64,000 nucleotides of DNA from Paracrocinitomix sp040880585 (GCA_040880585.1 JBBDID010000046.1:1-64000), one strand, 5' to 3'. Shown: positions 36,093-44,268, counted from the stretch's first letter. Notes: generated from the letters alone by a model not told the origin. Made by a program: numbers and translations.

Positions 36093-36734
36093 TTACTTAG
36101 ATGCTGCCAACGCAAGAACTTTGGGTAAAAATACCTGATCTTCAATCAAACCGTGAACGAACAGATCTTCCTGAAAAACACTTAACTGATTAAACAGTAC
36201 TTCAAATGTTAAATCACCTGCAAGTTCTTTATCAAAAGTCAATATATCCCGCTTGAGATCTTCCAGATGAATGACCACATTATCGTTGTGTGTGTTCACA
36301 AAATGGCTAATTGCCATTTCTTTATAGGGATCTGAATTTTCTCCTGCTAACAAGCGATCAACATAAGCGAATAATATTTCTTCTTCTTCTTCAATGTGAT
36401 GCACCAACTCTTTTTTATAGGCATTTAGAAAAAGCGAGAGTAATTTGACCGACCAAAACTGATTGCTCATTTTTGTGTGCATTTGTAAGAGAGTATTCTC
36501 CAGCTTAGGGATCCACACTCCAAGGTAAAATTTATGGCTCGCTTTTAAATAAATGAGGATTTCATCTACATCAAACCCTTCAAATGCTTCGACCTTAAAA
36601 GTGTCCACATCTCCCATGGTTATCTTCAGCTGTTCTTTAAATTTTTCATTGATTTTTTCTGATGTAAACCGTCTTTCTAATTGTTCGCTTACAAAATTTG
36701 ATGCGTCTACATTGTATAACTTATCCATGAGCAT
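36093..36734 (-). CDS. Hemerythrin-like (RIC/YtfE type) protein
   Basis: Cytoplasmic all-helical protein of 213 residues. Metal ligands expected for a di-iron hemerythrin site are visible in order: His67 (KASHKFY), HHIEEE near 112-117, HTHNDN with His149 and His156, and HGLIED with His194 and Glu198. An N-terminal segment precedes the domain as in RIC (repair of iron centres, YtfE/ScdA) proteins, which restore Fe-S clusters or handle nitric oxide. The upstream region carries the AATACC-N8-GGTATT operator at a fixed distance from the promoter. The assignment to RIC rather than another HHE protein is likely but not certain. Confidence 0.8.
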   Translation of the reverse strand: MLMDKLYNVDASNFVSEQLERRFTSEKINEKFKEQLKITMGDVDTFKVEAFEGFDVDEILIYLKASHKFYLGVWIPKLENTLLQMHTKMSNQFWSVKLLSLFLNAYKKELVHHIEEEEEILFAYVDRLLAGENSDPYKEMAISHFVNTHNDNVVIHLEDLKRDILTFDKELAGDLTFEVLFNQLSVFQEDLFVHGLIEDQVFLPKVLALAASK

Positions 36735-36755
36735 TAATTTGTTGTTATTTTAAAG

Positions 36756-36804
36756 CAATTTTAGTGAGATTATACACATGAGTCAATACCACCAATCAGG
36801 TATT
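36756..36804 (-). promoter_or_regulatory. Operator and promoter of the RIC-like gene
   Basis: The palindrome AATACC-N8-GGTATT lies at 36785-36804. On the minus strand it runs into the -33 TTG (36786-36784) as GGTATTG, then 20 bp, then TAAAATTG (36763-36756). The -7 differs from TAnnTTTG at one base. The geometry is the same as at the two promoters near 37.8 kb. Confidence 0.6.
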
Positions 36805-37737
36805 TTACACTTTTAATCCTGTAAATTTTTCTATAACGGATGTAATAGCACTTTTACTTTTCTTGGCAGTTTTTGCTCCTTTTCCTTCAACCTCATCACC
36901 AATGGCAAACAATTCTTCCCAAAGGGTATTGTCCTCAATTTTTATGACAATGTTAATGTCCTTTTTAGATGAATAAAACTTATCCCATTCTGACCTCACC
37001 ACTTCCCAATAAGCCTTATTGTTGTTCCACCAATCTACTGCGTCCTGGCACTTACTGTCTTCCTGAAGTTTGTACTTGTTGAATCCTTTTTCCTGGGCCA
37101 AAATTTGATCACCTTCTTCGGTTCGGATAATCTTTACATTATCTTGCTCATGCAGCCAACCGTAGTCCTTCAACTCAATTTTGTTTCCTCTCAGCATTAC
37201 GTTGTAATCAGATCGGTGTGAATATTCCCTTCTTGGCAGCGGAGAATAGGTTTCATCATGCCAAAAGTGACGCCCATCTACATGCACCCAGGTTGCGTAA
37301 CCTTGATATCTTGGGCTGTCATCCACCTGAAAAACTTTCTGTGTCCAGGTTCCTTTGGCTTTATCGGCGGGAATGTCTTCGTAAGACCAACTTAAGTCTT
37401 TATTGAAAGTATACAGATCAGTATTTTCGTAAATCCAATCTTCTCTCCAGTGCTTGATGATCATTCCGCCACCAACGATCAATAAGTGTTGAATTGAAAT
37501 GAAGTTTTCGTTTTCTTCTATGATAAAAGCCAATTCGGCTGTTGCCTTTGCATGGTAATCTTCATGAAACTCATAGTTGGTATCAGGAGCAAAAGTCTCT
37601 GTATAATCAAAGTCAATTTCATAGCAACCACAAAGTGATTTAATGGCTTGAATATCCAGCTCTTTTTTACTTTGAGCACTGCCATTAACAGCAAACAGTA
37701 TTCCTGCGAAAAATAAAATATTACAATTCATTTTCAA
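36805..37737 (-). CDS. DUF6607-like secreted protein
   Basis: Protein of 310 residues with a signal peptide (cleavage after SAQS, about residue 22). The start of the mature part, CGCYEIDFDYTETFAPD (near 34-50), and later WTQKVFQVDDSPRY, resemble the family I know as DUF6607. The fold and activity are unknown. Heme or iron-uptake neighbourhoods have been suggested for such genes, but nothing in this window confirms that. Its promoter carries the shared AATACC-N8-GGTATTG operator, linking it to the RIC-like gene and the divergent FMN-binding-like gene. Confidence 0.7.
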   Translation of the reverse strand: MKMNCNILFFAGILFAVNGSAQSKKELDIQAIKSLCGCYEIDFDYTETFAPDTNYEFHEDYHAKATAELAFIIEENENFISIQHLLIVGGGMIIKHWREDWIYENTDLYTFNKDLSWSYEDIPADKAKGTWTQKVFQVDDSPRYQGYATWVHVDGRHFWHDETYSPLPRREYSHRSDYNVMLRGNKIELKDYGWLHEQDNVKIIRTEEGDQILAQEKGFNKYKLQEDSKCQDAVDWWNNNKAYWEVVRSEWDKFYSSKKDINIVIKIEDNTLWEELFAIGDEVEGKGAKTAKKSKSAITSVIEKFTGLKV

Positions 37738-37756
37738 ATGATTTTGTTTGTGACTA

Positions 37757-37805
37757 CAATATTAAGCAGCAAGTAATCATCTCACAATACCACAAAAAAG
37801 GTATT
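37757..37805 (-). promoter_or_regulatory. Operator and promoter of the DUF6607-like gene
   Basis: The palindrome AATACC-N8-GGTATT lies at 37786-37805. On the minus strand GGTATTG provides the -33 TTG (37787-37785), followed by 20 bp and TAATATTG (37764-37757), one base off TAnnTTTG. The operator centre is about 42 bp before the inferred start of transcription. Confidence 0.6.
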
Positions 37806-37848
37806 TCAGAATGATTCTAAATAAATAGCTGCCTGTCTGGTTAATAAT

Positions 37849-37896
37849 ATACCACAATTACGGTATTGCCCTTTTGTCTACATAACTTTAGCTTTG
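37849..37896 (+). promoter_or_regulatory. Operator and promoter of the FMN-binding-like gene
   Basis: The palindrome ATACC-ACAATTAC-GGTAT (37849-37866) runs into TTG (37866-37868), then 20 bp and TAGCTTTG (37889-37896), an exact -7 match. The operator centre is about 42 bp before the expected transcription start, the usual place for a class II activator site. A repressor covering the -33 is also possible. Confidence 0.65.
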
Positions 37897-37916
37897 CACA
37901 CAAAAATCCCTTCAAG

Positions 37917-39005
37917 TTGACATTTACATCATTCAAAATCATTATATCTCTTTTTCTATGGAGTTGTGCAACTTGCTCATATTCTCAAGATGATTCTTCG
38001 CACTTTAAGCGAATTGCCACTGGTATTTATCTGGATACGTTAAAAAACGAAGTTGACCTTGTTTTAAATGGCAATGACCTGCCTGTTGCCTACAGAAGCT
38101 TGGTATTCACTCCTATCTGTAGTTCTGAAGATTGTCTACCCATTCATATTGAATTGCACTGGAAGTTAAACGGGGAGTTCAATGCGTTCTCATTTGTAAA
38201 AGGAGAGATCCTCACTAAAACTGACCATGTTCCATTTACAGAAGAAGATTACCGTCTGCTACATAAAATTTTAATCCATCAAAAATCTCCCTTTAATAAG
38301 ATGAGTAAAGAAGAACTTACAGGAGATCAACCCCGGGTAGATGGTGTAACGGGTGCAACCAACACAGAATTACATGGCGAATATGTACCACAAGCACTAT
38401 ACACCTCCTATACCCTTTGGCACCTCAGTAATGACATTCGCAATCAACTCAAACAACATACTATTAACCATTTAATTGAACAATATGGTCCAAAATATTT
38501 CATTGAACATCCAGAATTTGGTTGCTTAAAGCCCGCAGTTGAAAAAATGGCAAAAGGGCATGCAGATACCGCTGCCTATGTTCCATTACTCCTTGTAATG
38601 ATTGACACAGCCAATCTTCAAATTGCTCAAACTGCCATTGAACTTCTACCTGTTACAAGGATATCCGACCCTGAAGTTGAATCTACCTTATGTAATTTTT
38701 ACAGAAAAGGAGAAAACAGACAACTTGTACTTTCAAAATGGGAGAATGCCGAATTGGGTTCAAACGCTCAAAAAACGCTTTCAGAAAAACTCGGTGATAA
38801 CTTCAGCACCTTTACAAAGGAATTAGATTTATTGGATGCACAAAAAAATTGGTATGAATCAACATACTATGCACTCTTAGAAAAGATTATGAACACGCAC
38901 CACATGATGAGAAAAGAAAAGATGATGTCCGTGCTCGATAAAAGAAGAGATGAGTTTTCCAATAAGTTTCACCGACATTACAAAAAGACTTTAAACCTCA
39001 ACTGA
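37917..39005 (+). CDS. Secreted protein with FMN-binding-like motif
   Basis: Exported protein of 362 residues from the TTG at 37917. The longer reading from the TTG at 37866 is unlikely because that TTG is the -33 promoter element. From 37917 the N-terminus is a clean signal peptide (FKIIISLFLWSC, cleavage after SYSQ). The motif VDGVTGATNTEL (about 141-152) resembles the DxxTGAT flavinylation or binding motif of FMN_bind proteins. The C-terminal half is helical, HEAT-like. There are no Met codons between the two TTGs. Electron transfer or flavin binding is inferred only from that motif. Confidence 0.62.
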   Translation: MTFTSFKIIISLFLWSCATCSYSQDDSSHFKRIATGIYLDTLKNEVDLVLNGNDLPVAYRSLVFTPICSSEDCLPIHIELHWKLNGEFNAFSFVKGEILTKTDHVPFTEEDYRLLHKILIHQKSPFNKMSKEELTGDQPRVDGVTGATNTELHGEYVPQALYTSYTLWHLSNDIRNQLKQHTINHLIEQYGPKYFIEHPEFGCLKPAVEKMAKGHADTAAYVPLLLVMIDTANLQIAQTAIELLPVTRISDPEVESTLCNFYRKGENRQLVLSKWENAELGSNAQKTLSEKLGDNFSTFTKELDLLDAQKNWYESTYYALLEKIMNTHHMMRKEKMMSVLDKRRDEFSNKFHRHYKKTLNLN

Positions 39006-39171
39006 CTAGTGTGGTGATTGGTAAGAAAGGTAACTAAAATTTTGCGCTCGTTTTTTCTTTAGGCAAGGCAAAATTTGCAAGCATAGCCATAGCTAAGTTT
39101 AAGAATTTTAACGCGGCATAAAGGAAAAAGGGTGGAAAATTAGTTGACTTTTTTAGCAATCACCACACTAG
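39006..39171. mobile_element. 166-bp inverted-repeat (MITE-like) element
   Basis: Perfect 15-bp terminal inverted repeats, CTAGTGTGGTGATTG at 39006-39020 and its complement at 39157-39171, bound a non-coding core. The core has internal near-palindromic text (AAAATTTGCAAGCATAGCC and CCATAGCTAAGTTT). It begins directly after the stop codon of the preceding gene. One end of the same family lies at the ssb stop (19611). No target duplication is obvious. It is probably a non-autonomous dispersed element. Confidence 0.6.
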
Positions 39172-39211
39172 ATTATACCGTGATTTTCTGGGATGTCCAA
39201 TTTTTTCCCAT

Positions 39212-39219
39212 TACCTTTG
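39212..39219 (+). promoter_or_regulatory. -7 element of the FKBP gene
   Basis: TACCTTTG matches TAnnTTTG, 15 nt before the ATG at 39235. The -33 is weak. Confidence 0.4.
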
Positions 39220-39234
39220 TAAAAATTTATTTGA

Positions 39235-39717
39235 ATGAAAGTTGAAAAAAATACAGTGGTTTCGCTAAACTACACTTTAAAAGATAGCGACGGAAGATTG
39301 TTAGACACATCAGAAGGCAGAGAACCTTTGACTTACCTACACGGCGTTGGTGCTTTAATCCCTGGATTAGAAAAAGAACTGGACGAAAAGAAACAAGGTG
39401 ATCAAGTAGTTGCTGTTATTCCGCCTGAAGCGGCTTATGGAACCCGAAAACAAGAATTGTTAAAAACGGTTTCAAAAGATGGTTTTCAGGGGGATGAAGA
39501 AATCAAAGCTGGTATGCAAGTACAGCTTGAAACTGAACAAGGGCCAGCTATTGCAGTTGTGCAGGACGTTAAGGATAGTGACGTTACTCTTGATCTCAAT
39601 CATCCTTTAGCGGATATGACCTTACATTTTGATGTAAAAATAGAAGAGGTCAGACCGGCAACCGAAGAAGAAATTCAGCACGGTCATGTGCATGGTGCAG
39701 GTGGTGTTGAACACTAA
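39235..39717 (+). CDS. FKBP-type peptidyl-prolyl isomerase, SlyD-like
   Basis: Cytoplasmic proline isomerase and chaperone of 160 residues. The split FKBP domain has LLDTSEGREPLTYLHG near residues 22-37, GLEKELDEKKQGD near 43 and AAYGTR near 64. An inserted flap domain (about 70-125) and the closing strand ADMTLHFDVKIEEV are the SlyD pattern. The C-terminus is short with three His (HGHVHG) rather than the long metal-binding tail of E. coli SlyD. Confidence 0.9.
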   Translation: MKVEKNTVVSLNYTLKDSDGRLLDTSEGREPLTYLHGVGALIPGLEKELDEKKQGDQVVAVIPPEAAYGTRKQELLKTVSKDGFQGDEEIKAGMQVQLETEQGPAIAVVQDVKDSDVTLDLNHPLADMTLHFDVKIEEVRPATEEEIQHGHVHGAGGVEH

Positions 39718-40622
39718 ATCGGTAAGCGATATATAAATCTGGTCTCAAATGACCAACCATTCTTAAACAAGGGGGTAGCAGAAGTTCTGTTATCCCCTAT
39801 GTTTACAGGGCCCAACTTCAAATTCATCCGATCATCCGGATCGTAAAATCGGTATTTTCTTAATACAGAATAGCCGCCCTTTAGTTGGAACCAAATGTTT
39901 TTTCCCAGGTTGAATTCGGTAAAAACCCAACCGTTGTTATCGGCTTTGTCAATATATGTTTGGGTATTATCCTGAGAAGGGATGAGTTGATAACGATAGG
40001 AGGCATTGACGCCATCAAAGCGTAACCCACATCTCATCCAATCTTTTGGGCGGTATGCCAGTTCAAAATTTACCGGAATCATCATTTTAAATTGCCATTT
40101 TTCATTGATCTTCCAGTCAAAACCAAACAACGGAACAAACATGGGGGCAAAAAACTCAGGACTGTAGTACAATCCGTATTTCCATTCAAATTGATCGTTT
40201 CGCTTATAAGTATTCAGCACTGCACCCGCCAATTGAAAATGATGAATATCCACCTGTGTATAGTCTGTATTCATTCTTGGAATCATCATGAACAGGGTTT
40301 TGAAGCGGTCATTCCACTTGTGTTCCATTCCAATTTGCAGTTCAGCAGAGGAAAAGTCAAGTTGTGTCAAGGTTGATGCCTCATCTACAGCTGTAAATTG
40401 ATTGTGCTGGTAACCTAATCCAAAAATGAGAACACTTTGGTCATTCAATACAACCGGAAGTTTGACATCAGCCGCAAACATATTGAAATTTCGTTTATCG
40501 GTTGAGCCTTCTATGCTATTGTGAGGGGATGTGCGCCAATAGATATTTCCCAAATCCACCCAATTTTGGGCAGACGCGGTCCCTATGCAGAAGATCAACA
40601 GACAGTTAAGGGTCACTTTCAT
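39714..40622 (-). CDS. Outer-membrane protein, DUF6268-like
   Basis: The start at 40622 (MKVTLNCLLIFCIGTASAQ) gives a good signal peptide; an ATG 18 bp further upstream would add six residues before it. The mature protein of about 285 residues has many aromatic, alternating strands and ends with FIYRLPI, consistent with an outer-membrane barrel. The text resembles DUF6268 proteins. Substrate and role are unknown. It overlaps the end of the convergent FKBP gene by 4 bp. Confidence 0.7.
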   Translation of the reverse strand: MKVTLNCLLIFCIGTASAQNWVDLGNIYWRTSPHNSIEGSTDKRNFNMFAADVKLPVVLNDQSVLIFGLGYQHNQFTAVDEASTLTQLDFSSAELQIGMEHKWNDRFKTLFMMIPRMNTDYTQVDIHHFQLAGAVLNTYKRNDQFEWKYGLYYSPEFFAPMFVPLFGFDWKINEKWQFKMMIPVNFELAYRPKDWMRCGLRFDGVNASYRYQLIPSQDNTQTYIDKADNNGWVFTEFNLGKNIWFQLKGGYSVLRKYRFYDPDDRMNLKLGPVNIGDNRTSATPLFKNGWSFETRFIYRLPI

Positions 40623-40680
40623 CTGAGGCAAGATAAGCATATTTGTTAAATATTTCTTAAAAAACCCAAAAGACTACTCC

Positions 40681-40782
40681 TTGGCACGATTCTCGTAATT
40701 TCCTTTATTGAATTAGACTAATTGATTCGTGGATTTTGGGTTTAAGCGGAGTACTCTGAAACGTCAGGGGCTCCGCTTTTTT
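40681..40782 (+). ncRNA. Candidate sigma-54 small RNA with terminator
   Basis: The plus strand holds TTGGCACG at 40681-40688 with G at the -12 position (TCGTAA), close to the sigma-54 -24/-12 pattern (TGGCAC-N5-TTGC), though the -12 GC is GT here. About 70 bp later a hairpin AAGCGGAG/CTCCGCTT (40744-40751 and 40771-40778) is followed by TTTT and ends on that strand. No plus-strand gene precedes it; both neighbours run the other way. The simplest reading is a short RNA of about 75 nt. It could instead be a bidirectional feature of the flanking genes. Confidence 0.4.
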
Positions 40783-40810
40783 ATTGTAAATTTCCCTAAA
40801 AATTAAAGCA

Positions 40811-41101
40811 TCACTTCTTCAACACAGTTGTAATCTTGATGTAATCCGAATCTTTATTGGGAGCATTTTTTAAGGCTTCTTGCTGGGTGATGGTAAGCTG
40901 AGGCTCGTCTTCACGCAAGACATTTATAGCATCCGTCATAAATATTAATGGCTCAACACCCTCTGTGTTTACCTCAGTGAGCTGATCAACAAAATCGATC
41001 ATCTTATTTAAATCTGCTTTGATAGACTCCTTTTTATTACCTTCAAATTCCAGGCGGGCCAAATGTGCGATATGATCTACTAATGCGTCTGTTATTTCCA
41101 T
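40811..41101 (-). CDS. gatC: Asp-tRNA(Asn)/Glu-tRNA(Gln) amidotransferase subunit C
   Basis: The smallest subunit of the GatCAB transamidation complex, which makes Gln-tRNA and Asn-tRNA from mischarged precursors; GatC stabilises the A-B interface. The N-terminal HIAHLARLEF and the later LREDEPQ are typical family features. Length 96. gatA and gatB are not adjacent, which is common in this phylum. It follows the acyltransferase gene by 1 bp in a likely operon. Confidence 0.92.
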   Translation of the reverse strand: MEITDALVDHIAHLARLEFEGNKKESIKADLNKMIDFVDQLTEVNTEGVEPLIFMTDAINVLREDEPQLTITQQEALKNAPNKDSDYIKITTVLKK

Positions 41102-41102
41102 T

Positions 41103-41870
41103 TTACAGTTTATCTATTACTTTCTTGTGATATTGCAGCAAGGGTTCATTGATGATATCAAATGTTTTCTGACGCAAAGTTACTAAATCTTTCTTTTCAA
41201 GTCCTTTTGTGGGGATGGGATCATGTACAATCACCCGGGATATGCCGGGCCGAGCCGGAGCGGTAAGTGGCGGGTCTGAATGAAATAATTGCCAGGTATC
41301 CAGTAAGGTGATGGGTAAAATCGGCACCTGTTCTTCAATCGCCATTTTAAAAGCACCCGATTTAAAAAAATTAAGTTTGGGTGTATTGGCAGGCACCATT
41401 CCTTCAGGATAAATGACAATCGACCATCCCCGGGCAATTTCCTTTTTTGCACGAATAATGGATCGCATGGCAGAGTGTCGTTTTTGTCGATTCACTGCAA
41501 TGTCCACTTTTTTAAAAAAGATATTGAGCACCGGCCAACGCAACAGTTCAGCCTTGCCGATAAACATGAATTTTGTTTTTGGTAAAATCGCATACATCTG
41601 TATAATGTCCAGATAAGATGAGTGATTAGAACAAATTACAAAAGGTCCTTTTGGTAATTGTGCCGGTTGTTTGATCTTTTTTACATAAATAAAGTCAAGA
41701 AAGAGGATGATCCTGGATGTCCAAACTTTTAAGCGGAAGACTTTTTCAAAGTGATTGTCGCTCAACAACAAAACCCAAAAAACCGGGTACAGCAAAGTCA
41801 ATACAGTAAAAAACACAACTGCAAAATAAATTCGATACACGATTACAAACGGAAGCAGCAAGTATCTCAT
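41103..41870 (-). CDS. 1-acyl-sn-glycerol-3-phosphate acyltransferase (PlsC-like)
   Basis: Membrane-associated acyltransferase of phospholipid synthesis, 255 residues. An N-terminal membrane helix pair (about 5-35) precedes the catalytic motif NHSSYLD (HxxxxD, near 82-88) and the glycerol-phosphate binding motifs FIGKAEL and YPEGMVP. It probably uses acyl-ACP or acyl-CoA to make phosphatidic acid. It is co-transcribed with gatC. Confidence 0.9.
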   Translation of the reverse strand: MRYLLLPFVIVYRIYFAVVFFTVLTLLYPVFWVLLLSDNHFEKVFRLKVWTSRIILFLDFIYVKKIKQPAQLPKGPFVICSNHSSYLDIIQMYAILPKTKFMFIGKAELLRWPVLNIFFKKVDIAVNRQKRHSAMRSIIRAKKEIARGWSIVIYPEGMVPANTPKLNFFKSGAFKMAIEEQVPILPITLLDTWQLFHSDPPLTAPARPGISRVIVHDPIPTKGLEKKDLVTLRQKTFDIINEPLLQYHKKVIDKL

Positions 41871-41920
41871 GCTTCAAAAATAACCAAACCTTTATAATTA
41901 CAGAGAAGATTAAAAATAAC

Positions 41921-41928
41921 TACTTTTG
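41921..41928 (+). promoter_or_regulatory. -7 element of trpS
   Basis: TACTTTTG matches TAnnTTTG, 22 nt before the ATG at 41951. The -33 region lacks TTG. Confidence 0.4.
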
Positions 41929-41950
41929 AAATGCATAATAATCGATACCA

Positions 41951-42919
41951 ATGGCAAGGATTTTAACAGGAATACAAAGTACAGGCATCCCGCATTTGGG
42001 TAATATTTTAGGGGCTATTAAACCGGCAATCAAAATGGCGGAAGAACCGTCCAACGATTCATTTTTATTTATTGCCGACCTTCACTCGCTCACACAAATC
42101 AAGGATGCAGCAGAAATGCGAGAAAACACCTACGCCGTTGCTGCCACCTGGTTGGCTTGTGGCCTGGACACAAACACCTCCACTTTTTACCGGCAAAGTG
42201 ATCGACCTGAAACTGCTGAATTAAGCTGGTACTTATCCTGCTTTTTCCCTTACAGCCGATTGACATTGGCACACTCATTTAAAGATAAACAAGATCGCCT
42301 TGATGACATCAACACCGGTTTATTTACTTACCCCATGCTGATGGCGGCGGATATTTTACTGTATGATGCCGAATCTGTTCCGGTTGGGAAAGATCAGGAA
42401 CAACACCTTGAGTTTACACGAGACGTAGCTCGGAGAATCAATCATGAAATGGGGGAACTGTTTGTCATCCCTGAAGCAAAACACAGCAAAACAAGCATGA
42501 AAGTCCCGGGCACGGACGGTGAAAAAATGTCCAAATCCAGAGAAAATACCATCAATATCTTCTTGCCTGAGAAAAAATTAAAAAAACAAATCAATAAAAT
42601 CGTTACCGACAGCCTGGAACTGGAAGCGCCCAAAGACCCGGATAGCTGCAATGCTTTTGCCATCTACGCCTTACTGGCCGAGGAAGAAAAAGTCACGGAA
42701 ATGCGCAAAAACTATGAGGCTGGCGGCTGGGGATACGGACATACCAAAAATGCCATTTTCGAATTGATTCTGGAACAATTCAAAGAAGAGCGGGAAAAGT
42801 TCAATTATTACATGGAAAATAAGGAGGAGTTGGATAAGGTGCTCACGGAAGGCGCTGCCAAAGCAAAATTAGTGGCAGATGAGGTGTTGTTAAGAATCCG
42901 AAAAAAATTGGGGTATTGA
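41951..42919 (+). CDS. trpS: Tryptophan--tRNA ligase
   Basis: Class I aminoacyl-tRNA synthetase charging tRNA-Trp. The HIGH-type motif appears as PHLGN (14-18) and the KMSKS motif as EKMSKSREN (near 191). GIQSTGIPHLGN at the start and AVAATWLACG are typical of the TrpRS family. Length 322 is standard. The stop lies 21 bp before the pseudouridine synthase start. Confidence 0.96.
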   Translation: MARILTGIQSTGIPHLGNILGAIKPAIKMAEEPSNDSFLFIADLHSLTQIKDAAEMRENTYAVAATWLACGLDTNTSTFYRQSDRPETAELSWYLSCFFPYSRLTLAHSFKDKQDRLDDINTGLFTYPMLMAADILLYDAESVPVGKDQEQHLEFTRDVARRINHEMGELFVIPEAKHSKTSMKVPGTDGEKMSKSRENTINIFLPEKKLKKQINKIVTDSLELEAPKDPDSCNAFAIYALLAEEEKVTEMRKNYEAGGWGYGHTKNAIFELILEQFKEEREKFNYYMENKEELDKVLTEGAAKAKLVADEVLLRIRKKLGY

Positions 42920-42940
42920 ACCTACTTGAACTTTACCTTT

Positions 42941-43531
42941 ATGCATCACCACTACATTCTCCATAAACCTTATGGATTTTTAAGCCAGTTCATTACTCAT
43001 GCGCAACGCCAAAAAAAGAAACACCGTTTTTTAGGAGAGTTGTATAATTTTGCGGAGGGAACTATGAGTATCGGACGATTAGACCGTGCTTCAGAGGGAC
43101 TCTTATTGTTGACCACAGATGGCAAAGTCAGCCATGAAATTACCGGAAAAAAATATGAGAAAGAATATTACGCACAGCTGGATGGAGTGATTACTGATGA
43201 GGCGTTGGAGCAGTTAAGGAAAGGAGTTGACATCACTGTAGATGGGCATGCATACACCACCCTACCGGGACTTGCAAAAAGGATCGACCCTCCGGGGTTT
43301 GAAGCGAGACAACCACCCGTTCGGGATGATCGGCACGGACCAACTTCATGGATCAGTATTATTATACGTGAGGGGAAATTTAGGCAAGTACGTAAAATGA
43401 CGGCAGCCGTTGGTTTTCCGACATTACGATTGGTGCGGGTGCGGGTGGCCGGGGTGTGGTTGGGCGATTTGCGCCGGGGTGAGGTGCGTGAGGTGCAGCA
43501 GTTTGATGGTGTCACAGAGGTTCAGGAATAG
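42941..43531 (+). CDS. RluE/RsuA-family pseudouridine synthase
   Basis: Enzyme that converts uridine to pseudouridine in rRNA. The catalytic Asp lies in GRLDRASEGLLLLT (near residue 49 from the ATG at 42941). The family ending GKFRQVRKMTAAVGFPTLRLVR is present. An in-frame TTG at 42926 would add five residues, but the ATG fits better. It lacks an S4 domain, like RluE and RluF short members. The target base cannot be told from sequence alone. Confidence 0.9.
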   Translation: MHHHYILHKPYGFLSQFITHAQRQKKKHRFLGELYNFAEGTMSIGRLDRASEGLLLLTTDGKVSHEITGKKYEKEYYAQLDGVITDEALEQLRKGVDITVDGHAYTTLPGLAKRIDPPGFEARQPPVRDDRHGPTSWISIIIREGKFRQVRKMTAAVGFPTLRLVRVRVAGVWLGDLRRGEVREVQQFDGVTEVQE

Positions 43532-43630
43532 CTTTCCAACTCTCTTTTTAGGTTTTTTCTTGCCTGTATTTCATGTTTTTCAAAGTTTCGGATAGTTTTG
43601 TGATTCCTTCAGCGTGTTGACAGAAAAAAG

Positions 43631-43638
43631 TAGTTTTG
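43631..43638 (+). promoter_or_regulatory. -7 element of rdgB
   Basis: TAGTTTTG matches TAnnTTTG, 48 nt before the ATG at 43687. Confidence 0.38.
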
Positions 43639-43686
43639 TTGTATACAATTAATCTGGCTTAGCGAGCCACTTTTAGACAAAAAACC

Positions 43687-44268
43687 ATGAACTTAGTATT
43701 TGCCACTGAAAACGAAAACAAAGCAAAAGAGATTCAAAAGATGCTTCCTTTGCAAATTTCCATAAAAACGTTGAAAGATATTCGCTGTCACAATGAAATC
43801 CCTGAAACCGGCGATACACTTGAGGAAAACGCTTCACTGAAATCAGTTTATGTCGTAGATAATTTTGAATTGGATTGCTTTGCAGATGATACTGGTCTTG
43901 AAATTGAAGCGCTGAATGGAGAACCGGGTGTGAAATCAGCACGCTATGCAGGGGAGAACAAAGATGCGGACGCCAATATGGCCTTGGTTTTAGAAAAATT
44001 AAAAGGTGTAACGAACAGAAAAGCCCGGTTTAGAACAGTAATCTCTCTTCGGCTAAAGGGAGTGGAGCATCAATTTGAAGGGGTCGCTAAGGGAACGATC
44101 AGAAAGGAAAAGTCTGGCAAGGAAGGATTCGGGTATGACCCCATCTTTCAACCGGATGGATATGAAGTGACTTTTTCTGAAATGAGCCTGGATGAAAAAA
44201 ATCAAATTTCTCACCGCGGAAAAGCGGTAAAAAAGCTGATACGTTTTCTGGAAGACTATGTGAACTGA
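43687..44268 (+). CDS. rdgB: XTP/dITP diphosphohydrolase (RdgB/HAM1)
   Basis: Housecleaning enzyme that hydrolyses dITP and XTP to monophosphates and so keeps deaminated purines out of DNA. The motifs are ATENENKAKEI near residues 6-16, FADDTGLEIEALNGEPGV near 66 and EGFGYDPIFQPDG near 138, with SHRGKA at the end. Length 193. Its 3' end overlaps the convergent membrane-protein gene by 13 bp. Confidence 0.95.
   Translation: MNLVFATENENKAKEIQKMLPLQISIKTLKDIRCHNEIPETGDTLEENASLKSVYVVDNFELDCFADDTGLEIEALNGEPGVKSARYAGENKDADANMALVLEKLKGVTNRKARFRTVISLRLKGVEHQFEGVAKGTIRKEKSGKEGFGYDPIFQPDGYEVTFSEMSLDEKNQISHRGKAVKKLIRFLEDYVN

Noticed and set aside
41931..41966. Short frame (MHNNRYQWQGF) ahead of trpS as a Trp-sensing leader
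   Set aside because: It contains a single Trp codon, overlaps the trpS start out of frame, and no attenuator hairpin is seen.
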